Shown here: one piece after another, positions 25,016-32,497 of the stretch | How the letters are laid out: each line of letters opens with the position of its first letter | Numbering within the stretch: position 1 is the first letter of the stretch | Source: CAVVDT01 sp963747005 | Lineage (GTDB): Bacteria > Pseudomonadota > Alphaproteobacteria > Rhizobiales > Aestuariivirgaceae | Assembly: GCA_963747005.1 (NCBI GenBank) | Contig: CAVVDT010000003.1 | Span: 563,388-627,387 of the forward strand | Length of the DNA: 64,000 nt | Direction: 5' to 3' | The notes under the pieces: model-generated | Told to the model about the DNA's origin: nothing | The model's database searches: none | What the model saw: the letters and a program-made list of their open reading frames with translations, nothing else | Position numbers and translations under genes: made by a program

Positions 25016-25041
25016 TGTCCTTATGGACAGCCATAAGGACA
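25016..25041. promoter_or_regulatory. Perfect hairpin over the IS66 tnpA start
   Basis: TGTCCTTATGG-ACAG-CCATAAGGACA: 11-bp perfect stem, 4-nt loop. The tnpA ATG (25023) lies in the left arm, so the structure could sequester the start codon and keep transposase synthesis low. Confidence 0.6.
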
Positions 25042-25427
25042 GACCTCAGGTTTCACGACTGGAGATTGTCGAGACGGGTCGGCGTCGCCGGTGGAGTGAT
25101 GCGGAGAAGCTGCGGATTGTCGAGGAGAGCTTTGCCGGTCGTCGGCTGGTATCGGCGACGGCGCGGCGGCACGCGATATCGCGCTCGCTGCTGATGACGT
25201 GGCGGCGGGCATATCGGGAGGGTCGGCTCGGACCTGACGTGGTGCCAAGCATGTGGCCGGTGACTGTCGTAGCGCAAGCGCCGGCTGGGTTGCCGGCAAC
25301 GATGTCAACCCTGACGCGGCCGGCCGGCGCGATGGAGATCGTGCTGGCGAACGGGCGCCGGATCATTGTCGGGGCCGACGTGGACGCCGCGGCGCTGTCG
25401 CGAATTGCGGCGGCGCTGGAATGTTAA
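25023..25427 (+). CDS. tnpA: IS66-family accessory protein TnpA
   Basis: 134 aa. RRRRWSDAEKLRIVEESFAG, RRLVSATARRHAISRSLL and TWRRAYREGRLG form the HTH region of IS66 TnpA (IS3-OrfA-like fold), with C-terminal MEIVLANGRRIIVGADVDA. Intact on its own, but tnpB that follows is truncated and tnpC absent, so the element cannot move. It overlaps tnpB by a few bases as in complete IS66 elements. Confidence 0.9.
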   Translation: MDSHKDRPQVSRLEIVETGRRRRWSDAEKLRIVEESFAGRRLVSATARRHAISRSLLMTWRRAYREGRLGPDVVPSMWPVTVVAQAPAGLPATMSTLTRPAGAMEIVLANGRRIIVGADVDAAALSRIAAALEC

Positions 25428-25560
25428 TGATTGCGATCCCTGCTGGCGTGCATGTGTGGCTGGCCGGCGGCATCACCGACATGCGGCGGGGCATGAACGG
25501 CCTGGCATTGCAGGTGCAAGAGGCGCTTGCGCGCAGCCAGCCAATACGGCTGACGAAGTG
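25421..25560 (+). pseudogene. tnpB: IS66-family TnpB, truncated
   Basis: Begins MLMIAIPAGVHVWLAGGITD then MRRGMNGLALQVQEAL, the N-terminus of IS66 TnpB (Orf2), and loses similarity at about 25560, before the conserved HLFVFRG segment. The frame runs on with unrelated residues to 25648. The break marks a deletion that removed the rest of the IS. Confidence 0.78.
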
Positions 25561-25595
25561 GGTTTCCCGATGCACACGAAGGCGGCTCATCTTAG

Positions 25596-25721
25596 TCAAT
25601 TCCCGTCAATGCAGCGCTGCCACGGCAACGCAAGGATCACAACGATAATCACGATTGTGCCGATAATGCCAAAGCCGCCCGAAAGAAGCCAATCTGCATC
25701 TTCCCCGGGGAGCATCCTCAT
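25596..25721 (-). CDS. Tiny membrane protein, DUF3309-like tail
   Basis: About 41 aa (MRMLPGEDADWLLSGG...). One membrane helix GIIGTIVIIVVILALPW resembles the C-terminal half of the DUF3309 protein at 28395-28559 (VGVIGIILIVVVVLL). No strong ribosome site. It abuts the broken IS66 end, so it may itself be a remnant. Confidence 0.3.
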   Translation of the reverse strand: MRMLPGEDADWLLSGGFGIIGTIVIIVVILALPWQRCIDGN

Positions 25722-25751
25722 ACAAGATCGGCGAGCGGTCGCGCCGTTGAG

Positions 25752-25765
25752 TTGACCTGCATCAA
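25752..25765. promoter_or_regulatory. FNR/FixK consensus box
   Basis: TTGACCTGCATCAA, a perfect TTGAC-N4-ATCAA. Centre 78 bp before the plus-strand start at 25837; a class II promoter would start near 25800. Confidence 0.65.
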
Positions 25766-25836
25766 CGCAACACCCAAAGCAATGCAATTTATTGACGAGA
25801 GTTTCTGCGTTCACAATCAACGCAACCGAGGATCAG

Positions 25837-26484
25837 ATGACGGTTCGGTGGGCCATCGTCGGCGCCGTGATCGGCGCCATATTGGGTAGCATATTCACCG
25901 CGGGAACGATGTTGTACACATCGACGAAAGGCCGACAGGAAACGACCGCGCGTGAACTCCTCTCTGAAGTGATCGTCCTGGCATCGTTGCAGGAAGGCTG
26001 GCTGCTTCAGGGCGAAGGGAGCCAGACAGCAAAGTTGTCCGATCATCCGGGGCTTTCGGAAACGCAGAGCGGCTCCGGCCTCTGGCTCCTGCCGGTGGAA
26101 ATCAGGGCCATTCTGGACGAGGCCCAATGGAATTCTCCGCCAGATCAGGACTACGGCTTCATGCAGGGGCGGCGGGCCCGGATTGTCAGGAATGAGATCA
26201 AACCCGGCGCTCCACCTTCATACTCGGGCCTTTCCGAAAGCCATTTTCCCGCGCTTATCAGCATAGCCGGAATGCAGGAGCTGTGCGCCTGGATCGAGCG
26301 TGTGCAGATTGCCTATAATGGCGGGGCGCTGACAGATCGCGGGCTTGCATCACTGAGGCCCTATCTGGTGCCTCTGGCTCAGGAAGATCGAGTGAATGTG
26401 CTTCGTGTCCTGTTGTCTCCCGATGCACGAAAGTTCCTCGCCGGGATTCGCACACGGTGGGACAAGAAGCTGATCGCAGATTAG
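25837..26484 (+). CDS. Membrane-anchored protein of unknown function
   Basis: 215 aa from the ATG at 25837, with GAGG five bases upstream. An N-terminal membrane helix (AIVGAVIGAILGSIFTAG) anchors a soluble, probably periplasmic domain of about 190 residues with no motif I know. An FNR/FixK consensus box 78 bp upstream suggests induction at low oxygen. A longer in-frame form from 25792 has no ribosome site. Confidence 0.6.
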   Translation: MTVRWAIVGAVIGAILGSIFTAGTMLYTSTKGRQETTARELLSEVIVLASLQEGWLLQGEGSQTAKLSDHPGLSETQSGSGLWLLPVEIRAILDEAQWNSPPDQDYGFMQGRRARIVRNEIKPGAPPSYSGLSESHFPALISIAGMQELCAWIERVQIAYNGGALTDRGLASLRPYLVPLAQEDRVNVLRVLLSPDARKFLAGIRTRWDKKLIAD

Positions 26485-26585
26485 CGCGTTGACCGCTTAT
26501 GCCAAATGCACAGTCATGTGGAAACGACCGGCTCCATGCGGTCAATAATTCGCGCAGCGTACGGCAGGGGGCGGCGCGAGTCAGG

Positions 26586-26813
26586 ATGCTTGCATTTGCT
26601 GCGGCCGCGCTGGCGCTGCTGGTGATGCCCGCGCACGCCGCGGGAGAGAAGCGCGAGCGCATTCCCGCCGGGTGCCGGGAACTGGCCGATCGGGTAGGGC
26701 TTCCCATGACGTTAACCCAGGCCCAGGCAATACGCGCCATTGCATACGTCAGGCAAATGGACGCCGACGACCCGGCAGTGCGGCGCTGCCTCGTGGCGAT
26801 CCGCCGGCGTTAG
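26586..26813 (+). CDS. Small exported protein, unknown
   Basis: 75 aa from the ATG at 26586: signal peptide MLAFAAAALALLVMPAHAAG, then a basic helical segment with two Cys (GCRELADRVG and RRCLVAIRRR). An earlier in-frame ATG at 26499 would bury the signal peptide, so the later start is chosen. No family recognised. Confidence 0.45.
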   Translation: MLAFAAAALALLVMPAHAAGEKRERIPAGCRELADRVGLPMTLTQAQAIRAIAYVRQMDADDPAVRRCLVAIRRR

Positions 26814-26860
26814 AGCCGGGGGGCGCCTGGCCCCCCGCGACGTGGTGCTGGCTCGCTCGA

Positions 26861-27240
26861 TCACTGAACGACCGGCTGCTGCTGGTCCTGCTGCTCCTGC
26901 TTCTTTTTCTTCTTGTCGGTCTTGCCAACGGCCTGCGGCTGCTCGGTGGTCTTCTTCTGCAGCTTGTCCTGCTTCTTTTTCTTGCCCGACTGGTCACCAG
27001 CCTGGGGCTGCTGGGTGGTGGTCTTCTGCAGCTTGTCCTGCTTCTTTTTCTTCTTGCCCGACTGGTCACCGGCCTGCGGCTGCTGGGTGGTCGGCTGCTG
27101 CACCTTTTCCTTCTTTTTCTTCTTGCCCGACTGGCCATTGGCCTGGGGCTGCTGGGTGGTGGTCTTCTGCACCTTGTCCTGCTTTTTCTTCTTCTTGCCC
27201 GACTGGTCAGCGGCGTTGGGCTGCTGGGTGGTCGGCTGCT
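26861..27240. repeat. In-gene repeats of about 70 bp encoding TTQQP/KKKKK units
   Basis: Five imperfect direct repeats at the 3' end of the DUF6600 gene, visible on the plus strand as recurring GCTGCTGGGTGGT ... CTTCTTTTTCTTCTTGCCCG. All units keep the reading frame. Confidence 0.7.
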
Positions 27241-28093
27241 GCGATGTGCCGACTTCCTTCTTGTGCCTGGCCTGCACCTCCTCGATCGGCTTGAGCTTGG
27301 GCTTGTGATCGCCGCCTTTCTTCACTTGCGGCGCAAACACCTGGATGGAATCGCCCTTCTGCCTGGTGCCCTTACCCAGAGTCCTGGCCTCGTCGACCTT
27401 GTAGACCCGGACCCTCTTGTGGGTACGCTGCTCGACGAACTTGACGTCGATGACGTTGTTCACGATCACGTTGTTGACGATCCTCACCCCGCCAACCGGG
27501 CGGGCGTCGCGCAAGTAGCCGTCGGCCCGGTGGCGGTCATGGATGACGACCCCGAACAGGTTCACCGACAGGAACGACTGCGACGGCACCACCTGCCAGT
27601 AGAAATCCGGCACCGTGCCGATGGTGACGCTGGCGCCGAATTCGTCGGGGTAGCCAACCGGCAGCGGTGCCCAGGCGACATAGCTGTCGGAACGGCGCCA
27701 CGAAACCCACGCCGGTGCCCAGCGATAGCCGGGGACCCAATACCAGCCGATATTGTCGGCATGGCCCCAGCGGCCGTAGTGGTAGGTCGCCCAGCCGAAT
27801 GGTTCGGCCGACACCCACATCCAGCCATAACGATGGGTGTAGGCCCAATGGCCCTGGGTGTAGGGCTGCCAGTTTGCGGGCCGTCGCGCCGGCACCCAGA
27901 CGTCGCGGCCATCATAGGACACCCAGTCGCCATAGGGCGAAAGGCGATCATAGAAGGTGCCGAGATTGATCGAGACGCTGACGTTGGCCGCGGCCTCTGC
28001 CGGCGTCGCAAGCGGGATGGACGCAGCAAGGGGAACCGCCAGCACCAGGGCGCCGGCGGTGGCGGAGTGTAACAGTAGGGCTTTGATTTTCAT
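26861..28093 (-). CDS. DUF6600 exported protein with Lys/Gln-rich C-terminal repeats
   Basis: About 410 aa from the ATG at 28093 (GGAG seven bases upstream). Signal peptide at 1-35 (ends PAEAAA). Residues about 40-170 form the Trp/Tyr-rich DUF6600 domain: FYDRLSPYGDWVSYDGRDVW, WQPYTQGHWAYTHRYGWMWV, YHYGRWGHADNIGWYWVPGY. The last 140 residues hold five imperfect 22-24-residue repeats, each TTQQP-x5-QSGKKKKKQDK-like, strongly basic. Such tails may bind anionic polymers (cell wall, DNA or polyphosphate); that is inference. Related YXWV-rich proteins occur in many stress clusters. Confidence 0.8.
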   Translation of the reverse strand: MKIKALLLHSATAGALVLAVPLAASIPLATPAEAAANVSVSINLGTFYDRLSPYGDWVSYDGRDVWVPARRPANWQPYTQGHWAYTHRYGWMWVSAEPFGWATYHYGRWGHADNIGWYWVPGYRWAPAWVSWRRSDSYVAWAPLPVGYPDEFGASVTIGTVPDFYWQVVPSQSFLSVNLFGVVIHDRHRADGYLRDARPVGGVRIVNNVIVNNVIDVKFVEQRTHKRVRVYKVDEARTLGKGTRQKGDSIQVFAPQVKKGGDHKPKLKPIEEVQARHKKEVGTSQQPTTQQPNAADQSGKKKKKQDKVQKTTTQQPQANGQSGKKKKKEKVQQPTTQQPQAGDQSGKKKKKQDKLQKTTTQQPQAGDQSGKKKKQDKLQKKTTEQPQAVGKTDKKKKKQEQQDQQQPVVQ

Positions 28094-28200
28094 CTTCGTT
28101 CTCCGTTGAATGAAAGTTACAGGTGGGTTGACGGCACAAAACGAGTGAGGCGTTGGATGTCGCCGTTGATGCTGGTGGCCGGCCGAGGCGGCGTTTGCTG

Positions 28201-28398
28201 TCACACCTCCAGGCAGGCGAGGAGGGCGCAGGGATCCAGGACCGGTACCGTCCTGGTCGGCCAGATCTGGTTCTTCTCGATTTTGGTCATGTGGGCTTGA
28301 TCGTACGCGGCAGTCTCGTCGTGCCAGAGATTCAAAACGACGAAGCCTGCGGCAAGGCTCAGCGCGACGGCCATTGCCAGGTTGATTGACCTGCTCAT
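28201..28398 (-). CDS. Small single-pass protein, unknown
   Basis: 65 aa. N-terminal signal or anchor (SINLAMAVALSLAAGFVVLN), then a polar segment with two Cys near the C-terminus (DPCALLACLEV). Its ATG overlaps the stop of the DUF3309 gene (ATGA), so the two are translated as a coupled pair. No family recognised. Confidence 0.55.
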   Translation of the reverse strand: MSRSINLAMAVALSLAAGFVVLNLWHDETAAYDQAHMTKIEKNQIWPTRTVPVLDPCALLACLEV

Positions 28399-28559
28399 AG
28401 TCGGCCCATAACAAGCAGCACCACGACGACGATGAGAATGATGCCGATGACACCGACGCCGCCATGCCCGAAACCGTAACCGTAACCCCCGAAACGGCCG
28501 GAAAAGCCGCCCAGCAGAAAGATGATGAGAATGATGACGAGGATGAGTCCGAGTGACAT
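28395..28559 (-). CDS. DUF3309-type small membrane protein
   Basis: 54 aa. Two hydrophobic segments (LGLILVIILIIFLLGG and VGVIGIILIVVVVLLVMG) around a Gly/Tyr/His-rich centre (FGGYGYGFGHGG) is the DUF3309 pattern, common in rhizobia and other Proteobacteria and often stress-linked. GGAG-type ribosome site upstream. First gene of a two-gene unit with the 65-aa protein. Confidence 0.75.
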   Translation of the reverse strand: MSLGLILVIILIIFLLGGFSGRFGGYGYGFGHGGVGVIGIILIVVVVLLVMGRL

Positions 28560-28697
28560 GACTTTTCTCCTGTTGATGTCGAAAACGTACCGGCAAACGC
28601 AATCCGATCCCGGATTGCCTCGACCTGAACGGGGCGGCGGCCAGTTGGCAGTACCGACCGGATGGCAGCAGCGCCGCGCTGCTTCTTCGTCAGCTCG

Positions 28698-28886
28698 TCA
28701 ACCTCCGGACCAGGCCAGATATGCTGCAATGGAGCCACATGCGGACATGGTCCCGATCAGCCCGAAGAGCACCATGTACAGGAAGTGAACATCTGCGTGA
28801 GCCTTCACAGCACTCTTTGTTTGTCGCAAATGCCATTCGTCTGGCATTAACCTTGATGATGCGCGGTGTACAATCGACGTGGACAT
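28698..28886 (-). CDS. Tiny single-pass membrane protein, paralogue B
   Basis: 62 aa from the ATG at 28886, with TGGAGG eight bases upstream. It shares KSAV-x3-AD-x2-FLY-x2-LFGLI, then SG- or CG-x-IAAYLA, with paralogue A at 23407-23598, with one membrane helix at about 37-60. Its promoter region repeats the same layout: RTGAGCA element copy 4, FNR-like box 96 bp further, gene 50 bp further. Function unknown. Confidence 0.7.
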   Translation of the reverse strand: MSTSIVHRASSRLMPDEWHLRQTKSAVKAHADVHFLYMVLFGLIGTMSACGSIAAYLAWSGG

Positions 28887-28935
28887 CTTGGTGTCCTCCA
28901 CAAAAGTCATTTATGCATCCCGTAGCGGTTGTGCC

Positions 28936-28949
28936 TTGAGCCAGATCAA
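28936..28949. promoter_or_regulatory. FNR-like box upstream of paralogue B
   Basis: Minus strand TTGATCTGGCTCAA, one base different from the box at 23345-23358. Centre about 56 bp before the ATG at 28886. Confidence 0.6.
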
Positions 28950-29029
28950 TACGCTTCAATCGAAGTTGCATGCCGGCTGGACCAACGCCAGATAGAGGTT
29001 CAACACTAGATTGAGGACGCCAGCCGGGT

Positions 29030-29047
29030 CTGTGCAGAATTACTCAC
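29030..29047 (-). promoter_or_regulatory. RTGAGCA element, copy 4
   Basis: Minus strand GTGAGTAATTCTGCACAG, opening a 13-residue peptide MSNSAQTRLASSI (stop at 29006). AGT for AGC is synonymous (Ser). The first 11 residues equal those of copy 3. Confidence 0.55.
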
Positions 29048-29275
29048 TTCAGGCGACAGGCCCGACTTTCCTCGCCCCATTCTGGAACAGGGCACGCGAT
29101 AGGGAGCGGCTCCCGCCTATCGGGGAGAGTGGCGAGAGCCGCCAGAGGGTCTTTCCAGGAGCGGGGGCAATCCGGAAAGACCGGGGGTTACGGGACACGG
29201 GAACGGTCGATTGCCCACACCAATCAGGCAGGATGGCCGATGGGCCGGCGCCATGACGGAACAGACCGGACATGT

Positions 29276-29449
29276 CTATTTTGACTTGAGCGCGTCCTTC
29301 AGGCCGCCGACGGCGTTCTGGACCTTGCCCTCGACTTCGTCGGCCCGGCCGTCAGCTTCCAGTTTGGCGTCGCCGATCGCCTGGCCGAGCGCCTGCTTGG
29401 CGGCGCCCTTCAGTTGTTTGGCCGATCCCGCGACCCTGTCGCTGTTCAT
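29276..29449 (-). CDS. CsbD-family stress protein
   Basis: 57 aa. SDRVAGSAKQLKGAAKQALG and ADEVEGKVQNAVGGLKDALK are the CsbD pattern (small, charged, helical general-stress protein of unknown biochemical role). A 23-codon upstream ORF (MSKIEQIAATSP...) ends in a TGA that overlaps this ATG (ATGA), so translation is probably coupled. A truncated second copy with a similar upstream ORF lies at 35451-35595. Confidence 0.88.
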   Translation of the reverse strand: MNSDRVAGSAKQLKGAAKQALGQAIGDAKLEADGRADEVEGKVQNAVGGLKDALKSK

Positions 29450-29517
29450 GTGTTCTTCTCCAGAATTTCAACCACAATAGCTGGCGACGTTGCAGCAATC
29501 TGTTCAATTTTGCTCAT
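29446..29517 (-). promoter_or_regulatory. RTGAGCA element copy 5 / upstream ORF of csbD
   Basis: The 18-mer ATGAGCAAAATTGAACAG occupies 29500-29517. It opens the 23-codon ORF MSKIEQIAATSPAIVVEILE-KNT, whose stop overlaps the csbD start. The homologous ORF at 35451 begins MSKIEQIAEMSP. Here the element is most clearly coding. Confidence 0.6.
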
Positions 29518-29640
29518 GACCGGAGCGCACTCGATGAATTCGTATTCCTCGAAGCGCGCTCCGGCTATTTGAAAAGCCCTGTCGGGCGAGGCGTAACGGC
29601 GAATGCATCCATCAGCTCTCGATGCGCCACCGCGTACGCT

Positions 29641-29991
29641 CTACTGGATCACGACAAGGGGTACCGGGATCACCACGCGCGGAACGGAAATCACCCACCA
29701 CGGAGAGGCATACCAATAGCCGCCATAGAAATGGGTATAGCCGTTGCGGCGGTGGCTGTAGCGACTGCCATCGCGATGGCGGTCATATTGCCTGTGCTGG
29801 CCCTGCTGGTCTTGCTTCTTCTTCTTGTAATCGACCTGCAGCGCCTTGCCGTTCGACGGCCCGGTGTCGCCGAGGGTCGGCTGTCCCGACGCCTGCAGCA
29901 CAAGGGCGCTTGCCGCGCCCATGGTGGCCAGTTGAGCGCTGCCCGCGACCACCGCGGCCAGCCCCATCATCTTCCATGTAAGCCTAGACAT
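29641..29991 (-). CDS. Small exported Tyr/His-rich protein
   Basis: About 116 aa from the ATG at 29991 (AAGGAG six bases upstream; an ATG two codons earlier touches that site). Signal peptide at about 1-31 (ends ASALVLQ), then a KKKKQDQQGQHRQYDRHRDG basic region and a Tyr/Trp-rich end (YTHFYGGYWYASPWW, then VPRVVIPVPLVVI). The KKKKQDQQ stretch echoes the DUF6600 tail at 26.9 kb. No catalytic motif. Confidence 0.55.
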   Translation of the reverse strand: MSRLTWKMMGLAAVVAGSAQLATMGAASALVLQASGQPTLGDTGPSNGKALQVDYKKKKQDQQGQHRQYDRHRDGSRYSHRRNGYTHFYGGYWYASPWWVISVPRVVIPVPLVVIQ

Positions 29992-30122
29992 GTTCATCTC
30001 CTTGGTTGACTCGGTTCATTCCAAGCGCAGGAAAATCGGGGCTCATGCGCTTGATCCAGCCCACGATTGATCGTCGTGGGTGAAATTCTTTTCAGGGTCT
30101 GGTGAAGGGTTCGGCCGCGACG

Positions 30123-30905
30123 CTAGTGTGTCCGGTAGGTTTCACGACCGGGACGCTCGTCAAGCGCCGCCCGCTGATCGCGGCGGGTCGGCGTGATCGG
30201 TTCGCGCAGCGGGCAATTGTTCAATGCCTTGCAGTCGATGCTGACCCTTATGAGTTGGTCATGCCGGTCAATTTCCGTCGCCCAGGAAGGCGCGATGATG
30301 ACCCGGCGTCCGGGCATCCAGTTGCTGGTGTCAACGACGATGTTGTGAATGGTCCAGGTCTCATCATCGACGATCAGATCATCGACATGACCGATCTCTC
30401 CATCGGTTGCCTCGATATGATAGCCTTGGACCTCGCGAGCGCTGCGCAGATGGGGATTGGTATTCTCCAGGATCGCCGCCGGGGTAGAACAATCCGCTGC
30501 CTCTTGCCCGCCGCCGCGCGGTTGCATCAACGCTTTGGCCGGCGCAATGACGCCGGCGCCGGGATGTTCTTCCCAGAATTTTGGCCAGCCGTAGTGCTGA
30601 CTGAGAGCGATCTCGGTTTGCCGGGAAACCGGTAGATCGGTTTCAATGCCGGGACCCTGCTCGAACTCCTCACGGCTGATCGACAGGGTAATGCGTCGAT
30701 CAACGATATCGACCTCCTTGATCGCTGCCGGGGCAACCAGAATTCTGCGGCCAAACAGCCAGCCCGTATCCACGACCAGGTAGCGTATCTTCCAGCAATA
30801 ATCGCTGAAGAAAAAGTCCTTCGCCTTGCCGAGCAAGCCGTCGCTGGCATGAATTTTGTAGCCGTGCAGTTCGTTCAGATCTATCAACATCGGTTTGAAT
30901 TTCAT
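30123..30905 (-). CDS. Protein with two PRC-barrel domains
   Basis: 260 aa. Two PRC-barrel-like modules: LHGYKIHASDGLLGKAKDFF with YLVVDTGWLFGRRILVAPAA (about 13-70), and VQGYHIEATDGEIGHVDDLI with NIVVDTSNWMPGRRVIIAPS (about 159-210). PRC barrels occur in photosynthetic reaction-centre H subunit, RimM and many stress proteins. Cytoplasmic, no signal peptide. RTGAGCA element copy 6 lies about 100 bp upstream on the same strand. Confidence 0.86.
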   Translation of the reverse strand: MKFKPMLIDLNELHGYKIHASDGLLGKAKDFFFSDYCWKIRYLVVDTGWLFGRRILVAPAAIKEVDIVDRRITLSISREEFEQGPGIETDLPVSRQTEIALSQHYGWPKFWEEHPGAGVIAPAKALMQPRGGGQEAADCSTPAAILENTNPHLRSAREVQGYHIEATDGEIGHVDDLIVDDETWTIHNIVVDTSNWMPGRRVIIAPSWATEIDRHDQLIRVSIDCKALNNCPLREPITPTRRDQRAALDERPGRETYRTH

Positions 30906-30996
30906 GATTTAACGGAAGCCGAGATGAAACCCGAAACTCTACGGGCCATCGTTATTCCGATTTGCATTACACAATTACTGACCACCTAGTCGCTGT

Positions 30997-31014
30997 CTGT
31001 GCAATTTTGCTCAT
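30997..31014 (-). promoter_or_regulatory. RTGAGCA element, copy 6 (upstream of the PRC-barrel gene)
   Basis: Minus strand ATGAGCAAAATTGCACAG, opening a 15-residue peptide MSKIAQTATRWSVIV that stops at 30967, 62 bp before the PRC-barrel start. Confidence 0.5.
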
Positions 31015-31190
31015 GGCGCAAACTTGGTGGAGCCCGCCTCGACGCTTGTTCAGCGGCGCCCCAATAACGCGCATCTCGATGTCTATGATGATTAACGACC
31101 AGGCAGCGTTCAGCCCCGTGCATTCACGGATTGAGTCGAATTGTGATAGAATCGGGTTTTTCCACATCTCAAGGCAAAGGAGGCCAGACG

Positions 31191-31862
31191 ATGGACGACC
31201 AGCCGCGCACGCCGTTCGACCCAAAAGTCTTCCTTGCCAAAATCGGCGAGGGTCGCAACGATGCGAGATACCGCAAGGGGGAGGTGGTCTTCTCGCAAGG
31301 CGACGTTGCCGAGGCGGTCTTTTATATCCAGAAAGGCAAGGTGAAGGTCAGCGTCGTCTCGGAACAGGGCAAGGAAGCAGTCATCGCGCTACTCGCCAAG
31401 GAAGACTTCTTCGGCGAGGGATGCCTTGCCGGGCAGACGCGGCGCATGGCAACGGTCGCGGCCATGACGGATTGCGTCATTGTGCGACTGGAAAAGGCCG
31501 CTATTGTCCGGGTGATCCATGCCGAACCCGCCTTTTCGGAACTGTTCATTGCCCACCTTCTGGGTCGTGCCATCCGGATCGAGGCGGATCTGGTCGACCA
31601 GCTGTTCAATTCCAGCGAAAAACGCCTTGCCCGGCTGCTGCTGTTGCTGGCGAATTTTGGCAAGGAGGGCATGCCAGAGCCGGCCATCGCCAAGATCAGC
31701 CAGGAAACGCTGGCGGAAATGATCGGGACGACCCGCGCCCGCGTCAGCTTTTTCATGAACAAGTTCCGCAAGCTGGGCTTCATCGAGTACAATGGCCACA
31801 TCGAGGTCCACTCATCATTGCTGAATGTGGTGCTGCTCGACCAGCCATCGGACAAGGACTGA
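31191..31862 (+). CDS. Crp/Fnr-family transcriptional regulator without an Fe-S motif
   Basis: 223 aa from the ATG at 31191, seven bases after AAAGGAGG. The cNMP-binding-like domain (GEVVFSQGDVAEAVFYIQKG, GKEAVIALLAKEDFFGEGCL) is followed by a long helix and an HTH with TLAEMIGTTRARVSFFMNKF. The recognition helix lacks the E-x2-SR of FNR, and no Cys cluster is present, so effector and site differ from FnrL. This subtype is common in rhizobia. It might be the reader of the RTGAGCA dyad, but that is speculation. Confidence 0.9.
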   Translation: MDDQPRTPFDPKVFLAKIGEGRNDARYRKGEVVFSQGDVAEAVFYIQKGKVKVSVVSEQGKEAVIALLAKEDFFGEGCLAGQTRRMATVAAMTDCVIVRLEKAAIVRVIHAEPAFSELFIAHLLGRAIRIEADLVDQLFNSSEKRLARLLLLLANFGKEGMPEPAIAKISQETLAEMIGTTRARVSFFMNKFRKLGFIEYNGHIEVHSSLLNVVLLDQPSDKD

Positions 31863-31897
31863 ACGGTCTCGTCATGGGGATGGCCTTGCGGTCTGAG

Positions 31898-32200
31898 CTA
31901 CTTTGAGCCCCGCTTTGAACCTGGCCGCGACAGGCGCTTTTGGTTGGCCCTGACGTGGGTCCGAAGTCGGCGAACAACGGCATGCGCGGAGCCGCCGCTT
32001 GCCAGGGTTCCACCGGCCTCCGTCATCGCCGCAATCTTTTCCGTTACCATCCTCCTGGCCTCAATCTCTGCCGCCGGTCCTCCGGCGGCCAATTTCATGA
32101 GCCTGAGGCCAATGACACGCTGAGATTCAAAGCCCAACAAGGCCGTGCGCGACATCATCGTAATCCAGGTCGCCAGGTTGGGCTTTCGCCATTTGGTCAT
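31898..32200 (-). CDS. Conserved hypothetical protein
   Basis: 100 aa. RTALLGFESQRVIGLRLMKL then AAGGPAAEIEARRMVTEKIAA forms amphipathic helices, and the C-terminus is very basic. I recall close relatives annotated as hypothetical in rhizobial genomes, sometimes near phasins or polyhydroxyalkanoate genes. No catalytic or binding motif. Convergent with the Crp-type regulator. Confidence 0.6.
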   Translation of the reverse strand: MTKWRKPNLATWITMMSRTALLGFESQRVIGLRLMKLAAGGPAAEIEARRMVTEKIAAMTEAGGTLASGGSAHAVVRRLRTHVRANQKRLSRPGSKRGSK

Positions 32201-32384
32201 TCTCGATCTCCAGATGAACAGGTGTCATCGCCCGACTGGGCTGCTTGCCGCACAGCCATGCCATATGAGGTGGCGCTGGTCCAATGCAAACCTGTGGCAC
32301 CACCGTTCGGTGGCGGGGATCGTTTATAATCGGTATACTGATTGATAATGCAGCGAGGATGGCTGATTGGATCAGTCGCCTCAG

Positions 32385-32402
32385 GTGAGCAATTGTGCAC
32401 AG
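32385..32402 (+). promoter_or_regulatory. RTGAGCA element, copy 7
   Basis: GTGAGCAATTGTGCACAG, opening a 13-residue peptide MSNCAQIGMASLV (stop 32424-32426). Centre 97 bp before the FNR-like box centre. Confidence 0.5.
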
Positions 32403-32483
32403 ATCGGGATGGCGTCTCTGGTCTAACGTTCGGCCTCAACCTGGTATCGGGTCCAGTCGGCGTACGATGCCGAAGGATGATTG

Positions 32484-32497
32484 TCGATTTGGCTCAA
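32484..32497. promoter_or_regulatory. Degenerate FNR-like box
   Basis: TCGATTTGGCTCAA, identical to the 23345 box except for C at position 2. Confidence 0.4.

Noticed and set aside
26672..28072. 466-codon Leu-rich plus-strand frame opposite the DUF6600 gene
   Set aside because: The Leu runs are the complement of the Lys/Gln repeats of the real gene; no support for expression.
30006..30019. TTGACTCGGTTCAT as an FNR box upstream of the Tyr/His-rich protein
   Set aside because: Two mismatches in the right half-site and only about 20 bp from the start codon; too weak.
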